A stretch of 64,000 bases of DNA from Otis tarda (taxonomy: Eukaryota; Chordata; Aves; Otidiformes; Otididae), in contig CM048554.1 in assembly GCA_026413225.1 (NCBI GenBank), forward strand, positions 48,827,963 to 48,891,962. The letters are read 5' to 3'. This document shows positions 35,715 to 45,738 of this stretch, one piece after another; position 1 is the stretch's first letter; the number at the start of each line of letters is the position of its first letter. The position numbers and the translations under genes were made by a program. Under the pieces are notes generated by a model, which was given only the letters and a program-made list of their open reading frames with translations, was not told where the DNA came from and did not search any database.

Positions 35715-36603
35715 AGAACTCAGCAAGTTTGCTGATGACACCAAGCTGTGTGGTGTGGTTGACATGCTGGAAGGGAGGGATGCCATCCAGAGGGACCTTG
35801 ACAGGCTGGAGAGGTGGGCCCGTGCCAACCTCAGGAAGTTCAACCAGGCCAGATGTAAGGTCCTGCATGTGGGTTGGGGCAATGCCAAGCACAAACACAG
35901 GCTGGGTGGAGAATGAATTGAGAGCAGCCCTGAGGAGAAGGACTTAGGCGTAGCAGTGGACAAGAAGCTTAATGTGATATGGCAATGTGTGCTTGCAGCC
36001 TAGAATGCCAACCGCATCCTGGGCTGCGTCAAAAGAAGTGTGGCAAGCAGGTCAAGGGAGGTGATTCTCCCCCTCTCATGAGACCCCACCTGGAGTACTG
36101 TGTCCAGCTCTGGAGCCGCAAACATAAAAAGGACGTGGACCTATTGGAGTGAGTCCAGAGGAGGGCTATGAAGATGATCAGAGGGCTGGAGCACCTCTCC
36201 TATGAGCACAGGCTGAGAGAGTTGGGGCTGTTCAGCCTGGAGAAGAGGAGGCTCTGGGGAGACCTTATAGCAGCCTTCTAGTATCTAAAAGGGGCTCACA
36301 GGAAAGACAGAGAGAGACTCCCCTGCATGGCATTTTGTGATAGGACAAAGGGTAACGGTTTTACAATAGAAGAAGGCAGATTTAGGCTAGATATAAAGAA
36401 AAGGTCTTTGACAATGAGGGTGGTAAAACACTGGAACAGGTTGCCCAGAGAGGTGGTGGATGCCCCATCCCTGGAAATGTTTAAGGCCAGGTTGGACGGG
36501 GCTCTGAGCAACCTGATCTGGTTGGAGATGTCCCTGCTCCCTGCAGGGGAGTTGGACTAGATGGCCTTTGAAGGTCCCTTCCAACCCTAACTATTCTATG
36601 ATA
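35715..36603 (+). mobile_element. CR1 LINE, 5'-truncated 3' end with reverse-transcriptase remnants
   Basis: The insertion begins within the reverse-transcriptase region: the frame opening at about 35719 reads [19 protein letters not shown], including the FADD catalytic-site motif of CR1 RT, then [18 protein letters not shown]. Further CR1 ORF2 phrases follow in other frames (DLGVAVDKKL; SVASRSREVILPL; SDRTKGNG; HWNRLPREVVDAPSLEMFKA). The 3' end is TCCCTTCCAACCCTAACTAT followed by TCTATGATA. Frameshifts and stops show it is dead. It lies in the intron, in the same sense as the host gene. Confidence 0.95.
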
Positions 36604-36672
36604 AGGATATTGCTTTTAGAGAGACCTACATAACCACAAACAGCGTGAACAGACCAGCCTCTTTTGAACTAT

Positions 36673-37041
36673 TGCTGATCAGGGAAAGACCTGCGGATCA
36701 GGAGTTTTAGCTAGCTGCCCACCAGCTCTGTGATCCAGCTCTCAGACATTTTGTCTCTGACTTGCCTGCTTGTCTGGCTTGAAGTTTGTTGGCATATCTT
36801 ATGCACAGAGAACAATGAGCATGCTCATGCAGAAAATAGTGATGAGTAAAGTTTAATAAGAAGGTAGGACAGACAGTGATGGTCAGGTGCAGGGCTCAAG
36901 ACAGACAAGTGTACGGACCAGCAGCCTGCTTACACACAATCAGCCCATGTAATTCCCACTTCTGTTTTCTCATGCTTGACCTCTCCCTTTCCTCACTTTT
37001 AATCCTGCCGCTAAATATCTCGCATCTTACACATTGCCACA
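36673..37041 (-). mobile_element. Possible 3' LTR of an endogenous retrovirus (decayed)
   Basis: On the minus strand the segment starts TGTGGCAATGTGTAAGATGC, directly after a purine-rich tract resembling a polypurine tract. It contains ATTAAA as a possible polyadenylation signal (complement at 36852-36857) and could end CA at 36673. The downstream end is uncertain. I cannot name the family, and a matching 5' LTR is not seen. Confidence 0.4.
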
Positions 37042-37640
37042 ATCTCCCCTAAAAATCTCCCATAGTAAGTTTTGCATGCAAGCATTTACAGAGTAAGTTC
37101 TCCCTCAGATGTCCTGTAATAAGTTTTCTTTTTTTTTTATGAGACTCATTCTTGATAACCCACAATAATCCTCTTTTTTTCCTTATCAGTTACCAAGTTT
37201 CTGGTTGAAATTCTTCAAGGTTACACTCAGAGGTTCCTTTCATGGCCCATTGATCAGTGTCGTATGAGTTCTAGTCTTCATTATTGTCTCTGTTATCTGC
37301 TGTTTGTTAGGTTTGTGTATTTGTGTGTTTAATTTATTACCTCTCCTGTTCCTTGCCTTGCCTTTCATGTTGAGGAGCTGTTAAGCAGATATCCTTGCAG
37401 TTCCTTGCTCTGTTTGAACGTTGGTTTGTGAGAGGTGCCGGCTTGCACCTGTCGGTGCAAAAGCCTGTCACAGCCAAGGCTGTGTTTCTGCAAGTCTCTG
37501 GTGACCTCGTTTATGACTGGAGGAGACTTTCAGGGCCATGTGAAGTCTCTGCTGTTGTTCTGACCCCTCCTGGGACAGTTGTCTGTAACTGTTTTTCAGC
37601 GTAATAATCTCAGTTCTCTGCTGTAACAATTGTGGCTTAA
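37042..37640 (-). mobile_element. Possible internal 3' region of the same endogenous retrovirus, decayed
   Basis: Minus-strand purine-rich sequence (complement at 37042-37061, CTCCCCTAAAAATCTCCC) immediately upstream of the candidate LTR looks like a polypurine tract. The sequence beyond it is GC-richer than the surrounding intron and contains two adjacent perfect hairpins (37443-37460 and 37469-37484). No retroviral protein motif was recognised in any frame, and all frames are broken. The assignment rests on the layout and is tentative. Confidence 0.35.
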
Positions 37641-38415
37641 AATCTTTTTATCTTTGCTTGGTGGCTGAATGGTTGGATGTTGTCATCGCAAATTGAGTGT
37701 CTTATAACAATATGCTGTTCGTGATGTGAATGCCTAAACATAAGCTGAAAGTTTCAGAGTGAATATGGAATTTGTGCGATATCATAGAATTCTTACCTCT
37801 TGCAAGAGTTTGGATAGATTAGATGTAACACAAAGATTGTTCAGCCATCTGGGAAGTGAAGTAGTTGGTGTAAGCACTTCATTTCTTCCTGTGTCACCCC
37901 AAGCCAACAGGCAAGGAGTAGGTAGCATTGGAAAGCTCTGAGCAAGACTTCTTGGTGTCTTTCATGTTACCTTCTAGCTATTAATAGCATTTCTAACTTT
38001 CTTTTTTTCCTTAGGAAAGCCCATATTAGGAACAGGGGAAAAAACCCCAAGTTCATTTATTGTTTTGTAAATGTTTTCTCGCATCTCCTCTAATTTGTTT
38101 TTTTTTTTTGGGGTACAATATTTGGATCAGTGGTTTGTTTCAGTTCTTACTTATGTTACCATAGGAACATGTACCAGGTTACAGGAAAATGAGGTAAGAC
38201 TTTTTATTTACCTTAGTCTATAGCAAGGCTTAAATTGTTGTTTTTTTAGAACTCTGAGATCATAGTACTTTCTTTTTATAAGATGCATATCTGTAGGTTT
38301 GATTATGAATAACCCAAAGGAAATAAAAAAGGTAGAATCAAAGCAGTCATGTGCTTTGATTACTTAGTACCTCTCTCTCTCTATAGAAAAAGTAACTTTA
38401 TTTTTCTCCATTGAG
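37641..38415 (+). other. End of the 16 kb intron
   Basis: AT-rich sequence with a T-run near 38099, a CT microsatellite near 38371-38383 and the acceptor TCTCCATTGAG. Nothing else was recognised. Confidence 0.7.
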
Positions 38416-38534
38416 GTGAATCAAGTCCAACTCGTCGAGAAGCAGTGAAAAGGAAGACTGCAGAATACCTTATGCGTGCAGAAAAAATTTCCAGTCTTTA
38501 CCATAAATCCTCTGGAGATGCATCGGTTTCTGTG
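38416..38534 (+). CDS. RPS6KC1: RPS6KC1 coding exon, MIT domain third helix
   Basis: A 119-bp exon (phase 1 in, phase 0 out) has acceptor TTTCTCCATTGAG and donor GTAAGC (38535). It encodes GESSPTRREAVKRKTAEYLM, then RAEKISSLYHKSSGD. The pattern of a turn (D/E-x-x-x-T-R-R-E), then R-x-K-x-x-x-Y-L-x-R-A-E, is the classic third helix of MIT domains and completes the fold begun in 22047-22409. The short tail after SSLY differs from what I remember in mammals and is likely unconstrained linker. It follows a 16 kb intron loaded with repeats. Confidence 0.95.
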
Positions 38535-41099
38535 GTAAGCTTTAACTTCTTTTTTTCTGAACCAGAATTGGGTAGAATTAAATTTTCCTGTCTTTTAGTG
38601 AAGCACATTCGAGCTTGAGGTTCAAAAACTGTCTAGAATTTCTCTCTTTCAGGAGGCCTGAGGAGTATTTTGATATTACATTTCTGTTAAGTTGCTGTTC
38701 TTTTCTGATTCTTGTTGGTTGCATTTTATAGCATTACAAGGAGTGCTTGATTTAATCTAGGCCTGGTTGTCTTCATGCTTTCCTTCTACTCTGCAGTTAA
38801 TGATGTAAACATTTGTAATCATGCTAAATAATTTAAAAGTAAAACAAAAAACCCCACCAGAATGTGACATTTATTTTGACTTTCCCATGAGAATATTGCT
38901 TGGTCCTGTAGGGAGCAGAAAAGCTGTTGGTTTCTTTAGCCTAATATGTAATGGTGTATGAGAAGCGAGTCAAGCACGTGGCGAGGGGGATGGGAGATGA
39001 ATTTTCCACAAAGTAAGTACTTAATTGAGTAAAGGTTCTTCCTGATCCCTTCAGGTGTTTCTCTGGGATGTGCTTGAGTGCTCAGTTTTGGGGGTGTTTC
39101 TGTAGTAATTCCCACCTTCTTAAGAAGAAACACCCTTATCTGTACCTGTACAAAAGACAAACAAAGCTTATTCCAAGGCACCCTCAATATATCTCTACTT
39201 TGCCCTTCCCCAACCAATTCCTTTGGGACTTATCTGTTCTTACTTTAGACTTTTATTGCAGCCATGCTAAACTGTGTGTGATTGTCGATGGCCGCCCTGT
39301 TGTAGTAAATATAAAAGTTACCAACTTCCTATGTCCCTACATTTATATCAAGTGAGGACAAAAGAGGCAGAAGATCATTGCTGCTTGTTTTGCACAGACC
39401 TAAAAATCTTTAAGGAGTCCACTGCTGCAAAAATGGGAAGCCTTGTAGAATCTGACTGACTGCCTAATAAGTGAATTAAAAAAGCAAAACAATTGATTTT
39501 GAAGGATAGCTTTTTTTTTATGTTGAGAGCCCACAAGTACAATTTTAAGGATGTTCCAAATGGGATATATATTTTGTGAGATTTGGAGTGTTGCTGCTGC
39601 GGTGCATTGTACTTTGAACAATTTAGTATTTTGAACTGATATGGTTTCCTATTGGTAGTCCTTCTTTGGGTCAAACACCCCTGAAAATGGGGAAGAATCT
39701 ATATTGAATGAAAACCTCAATGTGTTTGGAAACCACAGAACAAGAAGAAAAACCTATTAACAACCTATTTTTGCCTTTTTATATGTTTAAAAACTGATTG
39801 TGGTTGGAAAGGAGGAAGAAGTAGCTTGCATTTTTGTGTGTGAACTTGAGAGGTAAAGTATTTCCGCTTTTATCCTGCACTGAATAAGGCACATGCCTTC
39901 TTTGCAGATCCAAAGGAAAGCAGGATTAATTGGGGTAAGACAGGAAAAAAAAATAGTGATAATAGAATACCATTCTCCTCCTGTGTCAAAACTGAAAATT
40001 GACTAGTTAGGGCAAGTCTGACTTTGCACAAGCAAAATGTTACACCTGGCTTATTCTCATGTTCACAAAAACCATATTTACATGACGTAGCTTTGTTTTA
40101 CCTAAGTCTGTACGTGTATTTAAATATATTTTATTTGCTTTTCGTAATGCATAAACTTAACTTTTATCTTAGAGCTTTGGAATTTGCTGACATCAAGGGC
40201 AGACGGCACTGATGGGTCATGGTGGTTGTTGTGAGGAACAGTTTGTCTCCAAGTTGATAGCTGAAAGTTAATTGGGAGAGGGACTTACCTCCCAAAGTTA
40301 TTGTAAGGGTAGTGGTAGGAGTCACTAAGAATTGGCGTGCTCTGTGCTTTGGCTTAATGTCTTAACGAAAGTGAAGAATGTGACTCTTCCTGCATGTTGT
40401 TTGCTGAGCAGACCTGAATTCTTGCACCTTAGTTACTGCTTATCCTTTTTACCATGCAAGATAGTTTATATTGGGGTTCATGTGAATTATTCAACCCCAT
40501 GCAGACACTGATGAGTGCACTGAAATGATTTGCACCTATATGCAGTGTGATTCCTGGAAGATCCTAGTGGAAACATGCTGATATTTTGTGTCCTTGTCCT
40601 AATGAAGTGCCGTTACACCTGTTAGCCCAACACAGTTTGATCCGTTTAACTGAAATTGGTTTACAAGAAAATTATGGACAAATACTGTACCCTAGCAGTA
40701 CCTGTGCCTGTATTACAATTGGGAGAGTGCAGTTTGGCTATGGGAAGCATGATTCAGTGCAGGGAACTTCATGGCAGTGGGAGTGCTGAGAGCATTTACA
40801 CTTTGGAGGAAAAGGTCTGACTAGTAAGCAAGTATTGGTGTTTAAGGCAATTAATAACCTGATGTTACAAGGCAGAACTGCTTTGTCACCCATGTCTGAT
40901 GTGGAAAACTTTGTGTTTCCTGTTGTGCCCTTACAAGGAAAAACCACAGTGATCGGTATTAAAACTAGGCTCACCTGGCCTCCTTAGACATGACATTTTA
41001 CTTTTTTTTTCTCAACCACCAGGCCAGAAAAATGTCCAGCAAGGGAAGAGGTAAGCTCAGAAGTGCAGGTTCAATTATTGTTCTGCACCCCTCAGCCTC
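38535..41099 (+). other. Intron, first part, with a pseudo-exon candidate at 41023-41050
   Basis: Ordinary AT-rich intron. A 28-bp segment at 41023-41050 sits between a strong polypyrimidine acceptor and a GTAAGC donor but would shift the frame. No transposon was recognised. Confidence 0.6.
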
Positions 41100-43065
41100 T
41101 CATATCTCCCAAAAATTGGGGCTACCAGCTGTGTGCTGAACTGTGTGCAACAGTCTCAAAAGACTATGCCTGCTAAATGCACCCCAAGCCACCCATTTGC
41201 CATCTGAACACCACATGACAGTAAAGCACAGTGGCTTTTCTCTGAGGATCTGAGGCAGAAGGAAGCAAGCCATTCTTCTGCGGCCTAAAATGCCAGGCCC
41301 TTGTCTCTTCGAAGACCAAATATCCCTAGAGTTGAAGGCCTGGCATTTCAGAGCTGAGAAGCAAAAATTATCTTTGATGCCATGGAAACCAAACAAAGAA
41401 CAATAGTAGTTTGTTACTTTTCTTGCCTCAGCAGAAAGCCAGCAGTGTAGCCCTCAAGGATAGCATCCTTAGCAACCACCCTGCTGTTGGCAAGTTTGAG
41501 TGGTGAAGAGAGGAGCACAAGAGGAGGTGTTTGGACAACCTTTGGCACTGTTAAAAAAAGGTTATGGGTAGAGGGCTTAAGGATGGATAGAAGATTTCTT
41601 AAGGGTAAAAAGAAGCACAGGGAACTGATGCAACTGTGACTGACCATGAACTGGGAACTCACTTGAGAGGGTCTTGTAAACATTGAGAAAAGCCTTGCTG
41701 TGACCTGTAGGAGAAGGAGATGTGGGGACAGCTTCTGGAGGTTGTAAACAGTCATGCAGACCTTCTGGAAAAACAAGTTGCAGCAAGCACTGTCCTTCTC
41801 TTCCGCCTCTGGCAGAGCATGGCAGCCTCAAGGGCCTGCTCGACAACAAATGCTGAAGAATGCTGTGTGATGGTGGCATCAGGCCATTTTGCAGAGACTC
41901 AGACTCCAAGCCTGAGTGGGATCTGCAGCAGCAGCCTTTGAATCACACTGGATTGACTGTCAGAAAGCTCCAGGCTTACACAGCTGTCAGCTGTGGGCCC
42001 AGCACAGCTACACGTACAGGCTGTGGGTCCATTTTAACTTTGTTGGTGTTTTTATAATGCATATTTTTTTACTCTTTGAAATTATTTCTGTTTCTACCTA
42101 TGCCCAGATTTTTTTTTGTATTCAGAATTGTCTCTTTTTGCAGCATTATAAAAGCTGTTGTCTTTTAAAATGTCAATTATTTTTGATTTTCAAAGCAATT
42201 TAGTAACAAAAGTTACATGCAAGCCTGATGCCCAAACAGAAAAAGCAGTCTTCAGTCTTCGCAGTTTTCATACAATATCTGACTTCTTAAAATTCTCATT
42301 AAATGTGCATGAAAATTACATGAAGTGTAAAGAAAATACACTGCTGTAGTTCTGTGAGAAGTAAATTTAACATAAAATAAGAAATTCAGTCTCAAGGCTT
42401 CCAAGATCACATTTTGCATTCCTGTCTGCTACTGGTTCCAGATATGCATGATCCTAGATGTGTCCCAGCTTCACAGAAGATGCAATCCCAAACTGATGGT
42501 CATTTGGGACCTTCTGAAGCACGCAATAGCTCTGTCCACGTTCAGATGCATGCAGAGATGCAACCTTATTTTCCTGTGGTGCAGAATGAGGAAGGGGCCA
42601 GGATGTTTTGCCAGGCCAGGACAGCTGGAAGCTCTTTCACACCCATGGTGTGGAGCCTCGTGCCTCAGGCCAGCATCATCTGCTTCAAAACAAGGCATCT
42701 CCTTGCTGCAGTTGAGGGTCTGGCCTGGTACTCGTGAAAGTGCTCTTTTATCCTCAGGTTCTGTTGCCTTCTGAAGGCAAGTGGTGGCCACAAGCTACTG
42801 GGTCTTTGCAGAGGCCAGCATCACAATCAGCATCATCCTTTTTTACTTGAAATTAGCACATGCTAGCCAAAAGGTGGTGGTGGGAAAGGAACTGGTGACA
42901 CTGATCCCAAGTCAGATGATTCCAGATGTGCAGCTCAGTGTAGTCTGGAAATAGTTTCAAAACATAGAGCCTAGGCGCAGAAGAGAAGGTCCTGGATTAC
43001 GTGAGCAGCATACTGAGCATTTGGACAGGCTGCTGAAGGCCTTCTGCAGGCAGAGGTAGCCTGCC
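41100..43065. other. GC-richer unclassified block, possibly decayed element or pseudogene
   Basis: The composition is clearly less AT-rich than the flanks. Around 42414-42791 two forward frames and one reverse frame are open for over 100 codons. Around 41414-41941 there are overlapping open frames on both strands. No product was recognised in any frame. Candidates are a degraded transposon, a processed pseudogene or simply a GC-rich intronic block. No A-tail, terminal repeats or target duplication were found. Confidence 0.3.
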
Positions 43066-45645
43066 ACTTTCTTTAGAATATAAATGCCTTGTTTCTAAAG
43101 GCAAATGAAGCCTTTGAGTTTTCTGTAAGTCTCTTTCCTGTTGTTTTTTTTTTTTCCCCTCTATTTTTATGAGAGTTGGTTTTTAGTTATTTTTCTTATT
43201 GTTGGCTAGATGCTGAGCTTGGATTTTTACTCTATTCAGAGGAGCAGCCAGCTTCATAGAGTGCTTAATTGGTATAGTTCTGGGAACTGGGTATTTAGAG
43301 TTTGCTTCCGGCTTGCTTCACAACAAAATGTGGTGCCTCCTCATCACAAGGCTCCTCTATTAGACTTTGCAACAGTGAAACCAAAGTACTATAAAGAGAA
43401 AAAAATACCATGAAACTGATATAAATGGAGAAGCTGTTGGGAGCTGTGGAGCTGTGGATGTGATTGTTAATCATTTTAAGGTAAGAAGTTACTCCAGAAT
43501 GTGTGTGTGGAAAGCAGTGTGTGTACGTAGTATAACTGACTGTGCTACCGTTGGTGATATTTTAGAGAAGGACCCAAAAATATATACTATTTTATTTCGG
43601 TTGCTTCAGACATAATGGGTACAGGAATCTGATTCTATAGCATTATTAGACTACTATTAACTTCTGTAGAGATGTATGAACTTAATTCATGGTTGAAATT
43701 TTATGCATAAGAGAATTTTAAAAGCTTGATTATTGAGGAATGGTTATAAAAATGTAATAGCATGCAGATAGAAGTGGAAATCTTTTATAGTAGTCTAGAG
43801 GATTTGGAAATATTCTCTTTCATTAAATGTATTCCTTAGAATGCTTTTGAAATCTTGTCATGAATAAACTCTATGTTAGCACAACTCTTTGTTTCAAAGC
43901 AAATATTTCGTTATTGCAGAAGAACTGCACACTCTCAAAAACAGCCCTGCAAAAGAACTTCCTTGACCTTCCAACAGCCCACTAGAATGTAGAACCTAAA
44001 TTATATTTGGAGAAAAAAACTTCATATAAAGTTCTTTTCTTCTTCTTCATGCTAAAACCTTTAGTAATTTGTAGAATCTGGGCTGTTTTCTCTTAACTGC
44101 TATTGATACTTTTACAAGGCAGTGCTTACATGACAAAACAATTATAAGATCCAGACAAATAAATGAAGATAAATAGTAAACTCTTTTAAACATCAAGCCC
44201 AGTATGTCAACACAAAAGAAAAGCACACTATTCTCCATGCTTTTTGAGCATGTGCTTATGACTCTTTCTGTTGAATTTTGCAGGCAGTGCTTAAATAAGT
44301 GTTGATTTGGGGGAAAATCTGGAAGGAGAGAAGGTGGTTGACTGGCAACATGAAGGGGAACCAATTTTAGGGAGGGCTTTGAGGAAGTGCTCTGGGCTTT
44401 GAGGATAGCCCAGTAAGGATGCCAGAGGGGAAACAATAGGGGGGAAGCAAATGGAATAACCTAGTTCAGGATCTTCAGTTTTTTTTCCCAGGAGTTTCTA
44501 ATCATAAGGAAAAATTTCTTAATTTTCCCTGATACTTAAACATTTCATCAATTGCTTACCAACAGTTTTGCTTTGTGACATTTTTGTTAAATATTGTCCC
44601 AGGATGCTGACAAATTAGATAAACAGCTTTTATGTCTTAGAAACCTAAAAATAGGAGTTTCACCTTCCTCTTCCTTTACCTTTGTGCAACTGAAGTGTAC
44701 TTGGGGAGGCCAGGTTATGCTTGAAAGGAGTTTGACATTCAGCAACTCTGCAAATGAAGTTACCTGATTTGTGAGGAAGAGATTCAGGTCTGTGGTTTGA
44801 ATAGAAGCTGCAGGCTGAATTTTTGGAGGAGGATCTAATAAATTCTCTCAGTTGGCAACTAGAAACTTCTGAAAATGTTTGTTAACATGCCAGAGGTGTA
44901 TGTGATGTTTAAGAGGTTGATCTTTGTCCCAGAAGACTTCCAGTTGAAACGTTGTTCCCTCCTCTGACATGCAAGCTTTGAGTTTGCCGTGAGAAACTAC
45001 AAAACATAGTACAGACAAAAATACACAGTACCTAGCACAGACAAAAATCTATATGCGTTAACTACTTGAATAGTTAGCACCTGCCAATTCTCTTGCTATG
45101 GTGTTAATTTCTAGATTAATGATACGTAGCTAGTTGCCTTTTTCTAAGGTACTTTTAGGAATCATTTCTGTTGTGCACCTTGTTGTTAAAAGGATTTCAT
45201 AAATCTAACCAAAGAGCAAGAAAACTCTATTTATAATTCCGTATTTTATGTTCTTCAGATTTAAAAAGCCTCTAATTTGGTCTCTCCACCTCAGTGATCT
45301 CTGAAATATTTTGTACCCAGAATACCTGTAAGGCTTTGATTGATTATTGTGATGGGGTAAGAATTGAGTAATTTATTGCCAGGTTCCATTAAGCATAGGA
45401 AGTATAAAAGTTCATTATTTTTTCTTTTAAAATTTTTTGTTTTCAATATTATCTCAATTTTTATTTACTTGCAAGTTGTTTTTTTCCCCCCCTCACTAAG
45501 GACAAACAGAAAACTTCTCCTTTCATCTTCACTCTCTCTGATTTATGATAAATTTAGTTTCCTTCGGCCTGGCATTTGCTTCAGCAGGCAGTCTTCCTTC
45601 AAGTACCACCCTGATTGATGTATAATCTTTGATATCTTCCATTAG
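43066..45645 (+). other. Remainder of intron, AT-rich
   Basis: No genes or known repeats. The 129-codon reverse ORF at 44047-44436 shows no family resemblance. The acceptor of the next exon is ATCTTCCATTAG. Confidence 0.65.
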
Positions 45646-45738
45646 CCTCCAGGATCACTAAGTTCAAGGCCCTCTTGGAACCTAAGGAGCCCTGCCGAGG
45701 AACTGAAGGCCTTCAGAGTCCTTGGGGTGATTGACAAG
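45646..45738 (+). CDS. RPS6KC1: RPS6KC1 coding exon, start of kinase-like domain
   Basis: A 93-bp exon, phase 0 to 0, has acceptor ATCTTCCATTAG and donor GTAATT (45739). It encodes PPGSLSSRPSWNLRSPAEEL and then KAFRVLGVIDK. The SP-A-E-E-L-x-x-F-x-V-L-G-V-I-D-K motif leads into the first strands of the kinase N-lobe. The usual glycine-rich loop (GxGxxG) is replaced by LGVIDKV, so nucleotide binding is probably weak or absent. This agrees with the divergent, pseudokinase-like nature of this family. Skipping would keep the frame. Confidence 0.95.

Noticed and set aside
44047-44436. 129-codon reverse open frame
   Set aside because: No recognised motif, and composition as in the flanking intron.
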